This document shows, piece by piece, positions 1 through 7,365 of a stretch of 8,790 bases of DNA. Position 1 is the first letter of the stretch, and every line of letters begins with the position of its first letter. The notes beneath the pieces were generated by a model. The model did not search any database. It was given only the letters and a program-made list of their open reading frames with translations, and was not told the DNA's origin. The position numbers and the translations under genes are program-made. Location of the stretch: assembly GCA_964549915.1 (NCBI GenBank), contig CAZJWX010000109.1:1-8790 (forward strand), read 5' to 3'. This stretch comes from JAUZRW01 sp964549915. Its GTDB lineage: Bacteria > Chloroflexota > Anaerolineae > Aggregatilineales > Phototrophicaceae.

Positions 1-2
1 TC

Positions 3-1226
3 AGTTTGGAAGTCGAAGGGATTGATGACGAAGCATACTACAACCAACCAACGCCAGATGAAGAGTTCGGCACCTACAGCGTAGGGATGCTCTATACCGC
101 TTTGCCGCTGCTGGAAGACGACGATTTCAACACTGCCATCGGACTGCTCAACAATTCGCCTGAAGATCCCGGACTGGATGCTCCTCAGGAAGAGCAGGAA
201 GCATACCTGGAAGCGCTTGATGCCTGGCGGACGGAACTGTTTGATCTCGTATACGGTGCCAACCCGGAAGCACGCATACGCGACTGGCACAGTGCATCTG
301 AGTCTGACGAAATCATCCCCATCGAACGTGAAATTGAAAACATGGATCTGGCGATCAGTGTCATGGAAGACTACCAGAGCGATACGCAAAGCTTCTGGGA
401 TCTTGACATGAGCGAATACATTGCAGCCGCCGGAACGGTCAGGAGCTTCTTCGTTGCAGCCCAGGAGCGCAGCGTAACGATGGTGGATGTCATCGGCAAT
501 CGTATGCAAACGTTGCCCATTATGGCCTCGGTCATCGGTGCTGCCCACACCGAATGGATGGTTCAGGCACTGGTGGAGGACGGCTTTGATGTCGTGGTGC
601 TGACTCCCATCAGCTTCATTGATGAAGAACGTGCCGTTGTTCTGACGAATGATGAATACACGGCAAAGCTCAACCAGCAGAGCATTGACGCCCCGGGCGA
701 GTTGGGTGCCCTGCTGCAAGGCGGGAAAAAGCCGCAGATCGTGATTGATGAACCCGTCATCCAGACCAAATCACAGTTGCAAATCCTGGCCTACATTGCC
801 ACCCGTGATTTTGCAGCGAGCCCGGATGCGTCCCTGGAGGCAATCTTCGCAGATGTTCCCCTGCTGGATGGGGTAGCCGTGATCCCGGATTCTCTGCAAG
901 TCACCCCCTCACCCAATGGCGATATCTATACCTTTGAGGTCACTATTAACATCGCCGGGGTCGGGGTGGATCGACTTTACATTGGCGTTGCGCCTGCGCT
1001 CTGGAACGATACAGAACTTCAGACAATCGTTGATCCGGTTCTGGACATCGAGCGGATTCTGCTTGCTGAGTATACGCAGTTGCAGCGTACCGATGCAGCA
1101 GACGATTCTGCGCTCAGCGGAGCGGAAGCTGCTGCCGGAACGACCCTGTTCGATATTGGAGGCGGCGTACAAGCAGCCGCTGGTCAGTCCGCAGAGGCCG
1201 TCCAAACCCGGATTGGCGCTGGCTAA
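3..1226 (+). CDS. Unrecognised acidic protein with a GAAHT motif (5'-truncated)
   Basis: The frame is open to the left edge, so the true start lies outside the window. The TTG at position 6 is only the first possible start codon inside it. About 407 residues remain, ending in TAA. I do not recognise a named family. Numbering from that TTG, the first 130 residues are acidic and rich in Asp/Glu, with predicted helices around 60-85 and 105-125. A mixed alpha/beta stretch follows at 157-203, reading VIGNRMQTLPIMASVIGAAH and then a helix and a beta-strand ending VVVLTP. The G178-A-A-H181-T motif followed by a helix and a hydrophobic strand resembles the second GxxH motif of TraB/TIKI-like proteins, but that is a weak analogy. 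Residues 290-330 look beta-rich. The last 40 residues are Ala/Gly/Ser-rich and probably disordered. No membrane helix or signal peptide is visible in the part present. It faces sppA tail to tail. Coding reality is well supported; function is unknown. Confidence 0.8.
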   Translation, partial: SLEVEGIDDEAYYNQPTPDEEFGTYSVGMLYTALPLLEDDDFNTAIGLLNNSPEDPGLDAPQEEQEAYLEALDAWRTELFDLVYGANPEARIRDWHSASESDEIIPIEREIENMDLAISVMEDYQSDTQSFWDLDMSEYIAAAGTVRSFFVAAQERSVTMVDVIGNRMQTLPIMASVIGAAHTEWMVQALVEDGFDVVVLTPISFIDEERAVVLTNDEYTAKLNQQSIDAPGELGALLQGGKKPQIVIDEPVIQTKSQLQILAYIATRDFAASPDASLEAIFADVPLLDGVAVIPDSLQVTPSPNGDIYTFEVTINIAGVGVDRLYIGVAPALWNDTELQTIVDPVLDIERILLAEYTQLQRTDAADDSALSGAEAAAGTTLFDIGGGVQAAAGQSAEAVQTRIGAG

Positions 1227-1336
1227 CTATCTTGGTGACGAAGTCGCAACTCTCGTTTTCTCGTGTGCGAGATGTACGCTGTGCTGCCTTCGACAGCGAA
1301 ACGTATCGTGAACAGCGTGCCGTTGAAGCAGCCGTG

Positions 1337-1358
1337 GGCGGCGCTGTGTGGCCGCCCC
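1337..1358. terminator. Weak GC hairpin between convergent genes
   Basis: GGGCGGC at 1337-1343 pairs perfectly with GCCGCCC at 1352-1358 across an 8-base loop. It lies in the 150-base gap between the end of the left-edge gene and the end of sppA, where a bidirectional terminator would be expected. Neither strand has a T-run after the stem, so it is not a canonical rho-independent terminator. The rest of the gap shows nothing else recognisable. Confidence 0.25.
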
Positions 1359-1376
1359 GATACGAACGTTTCGCGC

Positions 1377-3083
1377 TCAAAGCTTGATCTCAAACGGCAG
1401 CAGGGTCAGGGCACGGCCTTCACGGACGAGTCCCAGCCCTTCCTGCCAGTAGCGCAGCGAGGCCGCCGGATCAAGCTGTTCGGCGATCTGCGCCGGGAGC
1501 GGTTTGCCCTTGCCACGCACGATGCCGACGGGCGTATCCGCCGGAACCTTCGCCATTTCGCGGGCTTTCGCCAGCGCTTCATGCAGGCCACCGAGTTGAT
1601 CGACGAGGCCGTGTTCCAGCGCCTGTGCCCCCGTCCAGACGCGACCACCGGCAATGCCGTCCACTGTATCCGGCTTCATCTTGCGGCTGGCAGCGACTCG
1701 ATTCAGGAAGAGTTCGTAGATGGTCTCGATGGCGGTGCGGATCTTCTCGCGTTCGTCGTCATTCCAGGAATTATCCGGGCGCAGCAGGGAAGCAAACTCA
1801 CCGCGCTTGTAGACCACCGGGTTGAAATCCAGCCAGCGCAGGACGCCATTCGCCAGGAAGTTGGCGAAGACCACCCCAATCGAGCCAGTGATGGTATTGG
1901 GCTGGGCGATGATGTAATCCGCAGGAGTCGATACATAGTAACCGCCTGAAGCCGCAACCCCACCCATGTAGACCACCAGGGGCTTTTTCTTCGCCAGTTC
2001 ATCCAGGGCGGAAGCAATCGCTTCCGAGGCGCTGGCGGAACCGCCGGGGCTGTTCACATAGAGCACCGCCGCTACACAGTGATCATCTCTCATCAGGTTA
2101 CGAATCTGCCGCACGAAGGTGATGTCTCCCGTGCGCGGGCCGCCCACCAGCGGAACCGGGACATCGACCGGGGGATCCGCGCTCTCGCCATCCACAATCG
2201 TTCCCGTTACAGTCAGGATGCCCACGTAGCGCGTCGGCGATTTGGGCAGCTTCAATGGGAGCATCCCATCGGCCTGTTCCCAGAGGACGATGTGCTCTGC
2301 GTTCAGGTGGTCGCGCAGGCGTTCTTCGTTGAGCACGCCATCGACATAGCCCAATTCTTGCGCCACCTTGCCGAAAACGGGGGCCTGGTCAATCATGCCG
2401 CGCACAGCTTCTTCGCTGCGTCCGCGCCCTTCGGCGATGCCCTGTACCAGGGTGTCATAGAACGAATCGAGCAGCCAGTTGGTCTGTTCCGCATTCTCCT
2501 CGCTGGGATCCTGGCGCAGGAATGGATCGGGCGCAGTCTTATACGGTGTGATCTGCACAGCATCCACTTCCAGCCCCACGCGCTTGAAGCCATCGCGAAA
2601 ATAGACTTGCTGCAACGCCAGGCCGACGGTGAACATGGAACCACCCGGTTGCAAGAGAATCTCGTCGGCAGCGTTGGCGACATAGTAATCTGCCATCGTG
2701 TAATCCTGGGCATAGCAGATGACCCGCTTGCCCCGTGTCCGCAGCCGCTGAATGATGTCGCGCAGGGTGGTTAGATCCGCCTGGGGCATCTGCAAGCCGC
2801 GCAGGTAGAGGATTACGCCGCGTGGACGACTGTCATTGGCGATGCGGTCGAAGGCGCGTTCGAGTTCCAGCAGGCTCAGGGGCGCTTTGCCCAGGAACTG
2901 CTGCTGCACGATATTGCGCGGTTCGGGGAGTTCGGGCAGGGTTTGCGGCAGATTGAACTGCACGTAGTCGATTTTGTGACCTGCGCTCTCGCGCTGCATG
3001 TTGACGAGCGTCACGGCTGCGCCGCGCAGGGTATGCGCCAGCCCGCTGAAATCGACGGGGGGTTGCTTGGTCTGGTTAGCCAT
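1377..3083 (-). CDS. sppA: Signal peptide peptidase SppA, two-domain form (peptidase family S49)
   Basis: SppA is a serine/lysine protease that cleaves leftover signal peptides and other membrane-associated peptides. The 568-residue length fits the two-domain (67K) type; the E. coli protein has 618. The N-terminal S49-like half covers about residues 50-260 and carries Lys182 in the context YKTAPDPF, equivalent to the E. coli catalytic Lys209. The C-terminal half (about 285-500) has the VNSPGGSASASEAI segment at 343-356. It also has Ser379 in GGVAASGGYY, equivalent to E. coli Ser409, and then the TGSIGVV strand at 399-405. The two residues are 197 apart, against 200 in E. coli, so the composite active site looks intact. 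Unlike E. coli SppA, the N-terminus (MANQTKQPPV onward) has no hydrophobic anchor, so the enzyme is probably cytoplasmic or peripheral. The ATG at 3083 has AAAGGA about 10 bases upstream. The gene is divergent from recJ. Confidence 0.95.
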   Translation of the reverse strand: MANQTKQPPVDFSGLAHTLRGAAVTLVNMQRESAGHKIDYVQFNLPQTLPELPEPRNIVQQQFLGKAPLSLLELERAFDRIANDSRPRGVILYLRGLQMPQADLTTLRDIIQRLRTRGKRVICYAQDYTMADYYVANAADEILLQPGGSMFTVGLALQQVYFRDGFKRVGLEVDAVQITPYKTAPDPFLRQDPSEENAEQTNWLLDSFYDTLVQGIAEGRGRSEEAVRGMIDQAPVFGKVAQELGYVDGVLNEERLRDHLNAEHIVLWEQADGMLPLKLPKSPTRYVGILTVTGTIVDGESADPPVDVPVPLVGGPRTGDITFVRQIRNLMRDDHCVAAVLYVNSPGGSASASEAIASALDELAKKKPLVVYMGGVAASGGYYVSTPADYIIAQPNTITGSIGVVFANFLANGVLRWLDFNPVVYKRGEFASLLRPDNSWNDDEREKIRTAIETIYELFLNRVAASRKMKPDTVDGIAGGRVWTGAQALEHGLVDQLGGLHEALAKAREMAKVPADTPVGIVRGKGKPLPAQIAEQLDPAASLRYWQEGLGLVREGRALTLLPFEIKL

Positions 3084-3147
3084 CAGGTGAGCATCCTTTG
3101 CCTGCTTGTCGGGTCGGTTCGGTGTCTTCTATGTGGATATACGGACT

Positions 3148-3153
3148 AGTATA
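3148..3153 (-). promoter_or_regulatory. Possible -10 box for sppA
   Basis: On the - strand this reads TATACT, five of six matches to the consensus, about 65 bases before the sppA ATG. No convincing -35 box sits 16-18 bases upstream. The box lies inside a small dyad: TATAC at 3138-3142 and GTATA at 3149-3153. That dyad could be part of an operator or simply AT-rich promoter sequence. Confidence 0.25.
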
Positions 3154-3224
3154 CCGCGTGTTGCAGCGCAAGATTCTAATGGTCGCGTCAGAAAATGAGG
3201 GTTCGAGCGCAGATACGCTTTCAC

Positions 3225-3253
3225 TTGCACGCACCTTTGCACGCGGGGATAAT
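3225..3253 (+). promoter_or_regulatory. Candidate recJ promoter with TTGCACGC direct repeat
   Basis: TTGCAC at 3225-3230 and GATAAT at 3248-3253 are separated by exactly 17 bases, which would give a leader of about 45 bases before the recJ ATG. The -10 is good (five of six); the -35 matches only its TTG. The octamer TTGCACGC occurs twice, at 3225-3232 and 3237-3244, with a 12-base period. One copy overlaps the -35 and the other fills the spacer, so a regulator could bind there. Confidence 0.4.
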
Positions 3254-3305
3254 GCGAATAGCGACTGCGAAACCAACCATCCGCAACCCGAGATGACGAC
3301 ACCCA

Positions 3306-5567
3306 ATGAAAAACTGGCTCCTTCCCCAACCCGTGACCGTGCCCGATGACCTGCTGGCGACCGTGGGCGGGCATCGCATCGTCAGCGAGACGCTGGTGCG
3401 GCGCGGATTCACGCAGCCGGACGCGGCGCTGCAATTCCTCGATCCGGCGCAGTACCAGCCTGCGGCACCGGATGACCTCCCCGATCTGGACAGGGCGGTG
3501 GAGCGGATTGGGCGGGCGATTCGCCAGCAGGAGCCGATTCTGGTCTGGGGCGATTTCGATGTGGACGGGCAGACATCGACGGCGCTGCTGGTCTCGGCAC
3601 TGCGTGACCTGGGGGCGGACGTGCGCTACCACATCCCGAACCGCTTCAACGAAGGGCACGGCATCCACCTGCCCACCCTGAAACGCTACCTAGACGGCGG
3701 CGCGAGCGTCGTGCTGACCTGCGATACCGGAATCAGCGCCCACGAGGCAATCGCCCATGCCCAGGGGCGCGGCGTGGATGTCGTCATCACGGATCATCAC
3801 AGCCTGCCCGAAACGCTCCCGGAAGCCTTCGCCGCCGTGAACCCGATGCGCCTCCCAGAAGGGCACCCCCTGCGCGAATTACCCGGGGTCGGCACGGCCT
3901 TTCAGTTCGTGCGCGCGCTCTACGGCTCACGTTCTAGCGATCACCTGCTCGATCTGGTGGCGCTGGGGATCGTCGCCGATGTGATGGTGCAGGTAGATGA
4001 CACGCGCTACTGGCTGCAACGCGGCCTGGAAATCCTGCGCAACGATCCACGTCCCGGCCTGCGCACGCTGATGGAACGCGCCGGGGTGGAAGCGACGACC
4101 CTCAGCGAAACCGACATCGGCTTCACGATTGCGCCCCGCCTGAATGCCCTCGGTCGGCTGGCGGACGCCAATCCGGCGGTGCAGCTCCTGACCGCAACCG
4201 ATGAGGACATCATCGCAGAGCGAGTCAATGAACTGGAGGGCTTGAACCAGAAACGCCGTTTTCTGACTCGCCAGGTCTATGAAGCGGCGCAGGCACAGAT
4301 CAAGAACGATCCGTCGCTGCTGGAATACGCCGCCCTGGTCGTGTGTGGGGATGGCTGGCATACGGGCGTGGTGGGCATCGTCGCCAGCCGCCTCGTGGAA
4401 GATTATGCACGCCCCGTGCTGGTGCTATCGCAAAACGACGACCAGATTTCCGGCTCGGCGCGTTCGGTGGAGGGAGCTAACATCGTAGAGGCGATTGGCT
4501 CCCAGGCGCATCTGCTGAAGGGCTACGGCGGACACAACATGGCGGCGGGGCTGCGCATGGATGCGGAGAACCTCTTCCCCTTCCGGCGCGGCCTCTCGCA
4601 GACGGTGCGCGAGATGCTCGGCGGGGAGGTCTACGAGCCACAGCTACAGATCGACGCTGAGGTCGGCTTTGATGAAATTGACCTGCATTTCGCGGATGAC
4701 CTCTCGCGGCTGGCTCCCTTCGGCAACGGCAATCCGCCGCTGACGCTGGTCACGCGCGGCGTTCACGTCAAGAGTCGGCGCACCCTGGGCAGCCGGGGCG
4801 ATCACGTCGATTTGCAGCTGGAAGATGCGCAGGGCAACGAGCAGCGCGTCGTCTGGTGGTTCGGCAGCACGACGGACATCCCCCAGGGCCAATTCGACAT
4901 CGCCTACACGGTACGCGCCAACGTCTTCAGAGGTGAGCGCGAGGCGCTGGTCGAATGGCTGGACGCCAGACCATCCGAGGGAACAGCCGAAATTGACGAT
5001 ACGCCGCCCTACGCCATCGTGGATCGTCGCCAGGCGGATGCGTCGCCCTCTCTGTTGGCGAAACTGCGCCGGGAGTATCCCGCTGCGCTGGTCTACTACG
5101 AGGGGCGCTCGCCGGAGATTGACGGAGCCACCCGCTACCAACTCGCCAGCGCAGAAACGCTGATCGCCTGGACGATTCCGCCCTCGCCGAGCGTGTGGCG
5201 GGCGCTGATTGACGAAGTGCAGCCGCAGACCATCGTGCTGGTGGGCGCGGAGAAACCACTCTACCAGGCAGATGCGCTGGCGCAGGTCATCGTAGGGCTG
5301 GCCAAATACGCGCTGCAACACTACGCCGGGTACATCACCGTCACGGACATCGCAACCCGCACCGCCCTGGAAGAACAGGCCGTTCACCGCGCCGTGCAGT
5401 GGATCAGCGCCTCGACTTCACTGCATTTCCAGGCCGCTTCGGAAGACAGTTATATCGTCACAATAGCGCATGGCGGTGGCAAAGCAAGCGCTGCGCAGCG
5501 CTTGCAGTACATGCTCAAAGATACGCAGGCCTACGCCACCCACTGGCTGAAGGCAGCCCAGCCCTGA
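3306..5567 (+). CDS. recJ: Single-stranded-DNA-specific 5'-3' exonuclease RecJ
   Basis: RecJ degrades single-stranded DNA 5' to 3' with Mn2+/Mg2+ in RecF-pathway recombination, mismatch repair and base-excision repair, in the cytoplasm. All DHH-superfamily motifs are present: DFDVDG at 83-88, D140-TGIS, DHH at 163-165, VADV at 223-226, and RLNALGR at 278-284. The DHHA1 part has GWHTGVVGIVASR at 350-362 and GGHNMAAGL at 409-417. An OB-fold domain follows (about 445-550) with LAPFGNGNP. The last 200 residues have a Rossmann-like stretch (YAIVDRR at 569-575, VYYEG at 596-600) and then a probable winged helix at about 660-720. The E. coli enzyme has 577 residues, so the 753 here resemble the longer Bacillus-type form. 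The start MKNWLLPQP is typical of the family, although its ribosome binding site is weak (GAGATGA about 10 bases away). The gene is divergent from sppA and converges on the acyltransferase. Confidence 0.96.
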   Translation: MKNWLLPQPVTVPDDLLATVGGHRIVSETLVRRGFTQPDAALQFLDPAQYQPAAPDDLPDLDRAVERIGRAIRQQEPILVWGDFDVDGQTSTALLVSALRDLGADVRYHIPNRFNEGHGIHLPTLKRYLDGGASVVLTCDTGISAHEAIAHAQGRGVDVVITDHHSLPETLPEAFAAVNPMRLPEGHPLRELPGVGTAFQFVRALYGSRSSDHLLDLVALGIVADVMVQVDDTRYWLQRGLEILRNDPRPGLRTLMERAGVEATTLSETDIGFTIAPRLNALGRLADANPAVQLLTATDEDIIAERVNELEGLNQKRRFLTRQVYEAAQAQIKNDPSLLEYAALVVCGDGWHTGVVGIVASRLVEDYARPVLVLSQNDDQISGSARSVEGANIVEAIGSQAHLLKGYGGHNMAAGLRMDAENLFPFRRGLSQTVREMLGGEVYEPQLQIDAEVGFDEIDLHFADDLSRLAPFGNGNPPLTLVTRGVHVKSRRTLGSRGDHVDLQLEDAQGNEQRVVWWFGSTTDIPQGQFDIAYTVRANVFRGEREALVEWLDARPSEGTAEIDDTPPYAIVDRRQADASPSLLAKLRREYPAALVYYEGRSPEIDGATRYQLASAETLIAWTIPPSPSVWRALIDEVQPQTIVLVGAEKPLYQADALAQVIVGLAKYALQHYAGYITVTDIATRTALEEQAVHRAVQWISASTSLHFQAASEDSYIVTIAHGGGKASAAQRLQYMLKDTQAYATHWLKAAQP
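5484..5505. repeat. Perfect 22-base palindrome inside the 3' end of recJ
   Basis: Bases 5484-5494 are exactly the reverse complement of 5495-5505, with left arm GCAAGCGCTGC. As RNA it could form a 9-base-pair stem closed by a GCGC loop, on either transcript. It encodes Ala727-Ser-Ala-Ala-Gln-Arg-Leu733, about 60 bases before the recJ stop. The gap to the convergent gene is only 13 bases and holds no terminator, so this hairpin may help end or protect transcripts. Confidence 0.6.
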
Positions 5568-5580
5568 CTCCCGATAGGGT

Positions 5581-6246
5581 CTAGGTGGAATCGGGCAGGC
5601 TTTTCAGCACGCGAGCGGGGTTGCCAGCGGCGATGCTATGCGGGGGCACATCGCGCGTGACGACACTGCCCGCGCCGATGACGCTCCCCTGCCCGATGGT
5701 GACGCCCTTGAGCACCAGGCACTGCATCCCGATGAAGACATCATCTTCGATGACAACCGGGCGCGTTGCACCGTCCAGGGGGGCTTCGTAGCGCCGTACC
5801 GGATCGAGCGGGTGAAAGTCCGTGTCGGCGATGACGGTATTGGCTCCTACCGTCACCCGATCCCCAATGGTGATTCGCGCTTCGCAGACGATCGCGCCCC
5901 CGGTCATCCCGAAATCATCGCCGATGATCAGCGAAGCGCCGGGGCGGCGCGTGCTGAGGATGCAGGCGTGCGCGGGTCCCAGTGGATTGCTGCGCACATG
6001 CGAACGCAGGTTGAGGTTATGCCCGATGCGCAGTGTGCTGCTGCGCTGCCTCTGGATGATGGGCAGGCCGTAGAGTTTCCACCCCGGCGCGACCTCCGCA
6101 CCGGAGAGCCGCAGGCCGACCCAGGCCAGCGGAATCAACAGCAGGCGCTCGATCTCGTTGCGAGCTTTCCAGGGCGTTTCCAGCGCCAACCGGACGGCAC
6201 GCGGCGAAAACAAGGACGGCGGGGGCTGCTGTGCAGGATCACTCAT
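5581..6246 (-). CDS. Hexapeptide-repeat (left-handed beta-helix) acyltransferase, WbbJ/LacA-like
   Basis: This is a predicted O- or N-acyltransferase (acetyltransferase type) of the trimeric left-handed beta-helix family, 221 residues long. Hexapeptide repeats ([LIV]-G-x4) run from about residue 72 to 198, for example LRIGHN, LIIGDD, ITIGDR, VTVGAN, VFIGMQ, VTIGQG and SVIGAG. The ADTDFHP segment at 140-146 carries the likely catalytic His145. The C-terminus GAGSVVTRDVPPHSIAAGNPARVLK is the family signature in shortened form (SVVTRDVPP, AGNPARV). The N-terminal 60 residues hold one amphipathic or hydrophobic stretch (IERLLLIPLAWVGL, 32-45) that could touch the membrane. I chose the ATG at 6246 rather than one at 6312, because the longer form would add a basic, atypical leader overlapping the transporter by 74 bases. 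From 6246 the overlap is 8 bases (ATGAGTGA), with GGAAA about 9 bases upstream. The substrate, perhaps a sugar or glycan, cannot be told. Confidence 0.88.
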   Translation of the reverse strand: MSDPAQQPPPSLFSPRAVRLALETPWKARNEIERLLLIPLAWVGLRLSGAEVAPGWKLYGLPIIQRQRSSTLRIGHNLNLRSHVRSNPLGPAHACILSTRRPGASLIIGDDFGMTGGAIVCEARITIGDRVTVGANTVIADTDFHPLDPVRRYEAPLDGATRPVVIEDDVFIGMQCLVLKGVTIGQGSVIGAGSVVTRDVPPHSIAAGNPARVLKSLPDST

Positions 6247-7174
6247 GAGCAATTTCCGTTTCGTCGGGTGAACCTTGCGTCGAGGGTTTGCGACCAGGCA
6301 ACACCAGTACAATCAGGCCGCCGAAGAGCACCAGCAGGCCAACCACCGCGCTCGTGGTCAGGTTTTCGCCCAGGACGACGATGCCCAACGCCGCCGCCGT
6401 CAGCGGTTCTGACAGGGTGAGCGTGCCCACGACGGAGACGGGCACAGTGCGCACCCCACGCCCATAAAACACGTAGGACAGCCCCGTCGCCACGATGCCC
6501 AGATGCGCCAGGACGATGACACCGCCGGTACTCACCATCCAGCCTGTTTCTACGAAGAAGAGCGTCGGCAGCATCAAAACCGCGCCGATGCAGAAGGCCG
6601 CCGCCATCGCCGCATCAGAGGGGATGCGCTGCACCAGACGGCTGCTGAAGAGCGTGAAAACCGCGTAAGACAGCCCCGCCCCCAGCGAGAGCAAGATTCC
6701 CAGCGGATCGATCTGCATGCCCTCATCATTCCCAAGTACCAGGACGCCGCAGCCCAGAATCGCCAGCCCGGTGGCGATGAACCAGCGCCGCCCCAGCGAC
6801 TCCCCCTTGACCAGCGCCCCCAGCACGCCAGCGAACAAGGGAGCGCTACCGATGCCCACCAGCGTACCCACCGCAACGCCCGTCAGCGCGACTCCGGCGA
6901 AAAACGTCAATTGGTAGAGTGCGGCGCTGACTCCTGCTGCCAGCATCGCTGGTGAACGATAGGCCGGGTTGCGCCGCAGCTTCCCACTCAGCAGCGCGAC
7001 AATCAACAGCGACACACCGCCGATGACGAGCCGCATGGTGCCGACTGCCAGCGGCGTTGCGGCTGCGGGGGCCAGCGCCTGGGACGTTCCCGTCGTGCCC
7101 CAGAGGGTCGCCGCCAGGACGATCCAGATACGCCCATCAATGCTCAGTCTGGTAGGAGAATCGTGCTTGTTCAA
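6239..7174 (-). CDS. EamA-family (DMT superfamily) transporter
   Basis: This is an inner-membrane metabolite exporter or permease of the drug/metabolite transporter superfamily, 311 residues with about ten predicted helices. Two EamA repeats can be seen. The first (about 15-147) starts with WIVLAATLWGTTGT, and the second (about 157-292) starts with PLGILLSLGAGLSYAVFT. The end of each repeat has the usual helix pair, including TLTLSEPLTAAALGIVVLGE at 251-270. The C-terminal tail (294-311) is hydrophilic. The start is TTG at 7174 with no clear ribosome binding site. The first ATG lies at residue 47, inside the second helix, so a start upstream of it is required. The stop overlaps the acyltransferase start by 8 bases, so the two are co-transcribed and probably translationally coupled. 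The transported substrate is unknown; members of the family export amino acids, nucleotides or drugs. Confidence 0.9.
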   Translation of the reverse strand: MNKHDSPTRLSIDGRIWIVLAATLWGTTGTSQALAPAAATPLAVGTMRLVIGGVSLLIVALLSGKLRRNPAYRSPAMLAAGVSAALYQLTFFAGVALTGVAVGTLVGIGSAPLFAGVLGALVKGESLGRRWFIATGLAILGCGVLVLGNDEGMQIDPLGILLSLGAGLSYAVFTLFSSRLVQRIPSDAAMAAAFCIGAVLMLPTLFFVETGWMVSTGGVIVLAHLGIVATGLSYVFYGRGVRTVPVSVVGTLTLSEPLTAAALGIVVLGENLTTSAVVGLLVLFGGLIVLVLPGRKPSTQGSPDETEIAHE

Positions 7175-7311
7175 GAGAATGATTTCAGCCGCGTGTAATC
7201 GTAATGATGGATCATGATCTCGGCCTGCGTACGATAGAGAGACGCTTGCTGTCGGGCATTGTCCTCACAAACGGCGCATTCGCACAGGGCGAAGTCCGCT
7301 GTAATCCGATT

Positions 7312-7338
7312 TTTATATCCCTGTGCTAGACTGGTCAC
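7312..7338 (-). promoter_or_regulatory. Possible promoter for the transporter operon
   Basis: On the - strand TATAAA (7317 to 7312) is preceded, 15 bases upstream, by GTGACC (7338 to 7333). The -10 is good; the -35 and spacing are poor. It would leave a leader of about 130 bases before the TTG start. That leader contains a 10-base palindrome GATCATGATC at 7210-7219 and no other recognisable element. Confidence 0.25.
7324..7332 (+). promoter_or_regulatory. Possible extended -10 for the 7366 gene
   Basis: TGC-TAGACT matches the extended -10 pattern TGnTAnnnT, 33 bases before the GTG start. No -35 box is evident, which such promoters can tolerate. It overlaps the divergent promoter candidate on the other strand. 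Confidence 0.25.
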
Positions 7339-7355
7339 ATTCTGTACAACAGACT

Positions 7356-7360
7356 GAGGA
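7356..7360 (+). promoter_or_regulatory. Ribosome binding site supporting a GTG start
   Basis: GAGGA ends five bases before the GTG at 7366. This strong site fixes the non-ATG start of the membrane protein; no upstream alternative fits. Confidence 0.6.
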
Positions 7361-7365
7361 ACCTC

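Noticed and set aside
1263..1949. Open frame of 228 codons on the + strand
   Set aside because: It is antisense to the end of sppA, low in recognisable content, and explained by the codon structure of the real gene.
2079..2774. Open frame of 231 codons on the + strand
   Set aside because: It lies wholly antisense to sppA, whose frame shows clear S49 motifs; the encoded sequence has no recognisable domain.
4644..5387. Open frame of 247 codons on the - strand
   Set aside because: It is antisense to recJ in a GC-rich region where long shadow frames are expected.
6247..6312. Longer N-terminus for the acyltransferase starting at 6312
   Set aside because: It would overlap the transporter by 74 bases and add a basic leader atypical of the family; the ATG at 6246 has a better position and overlap.
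5638..6420. Open frame of 260 codons on the + strand
   Set aside because: It is antisense to the acyltransferase and the end of the transporter, both of which have family motifs.
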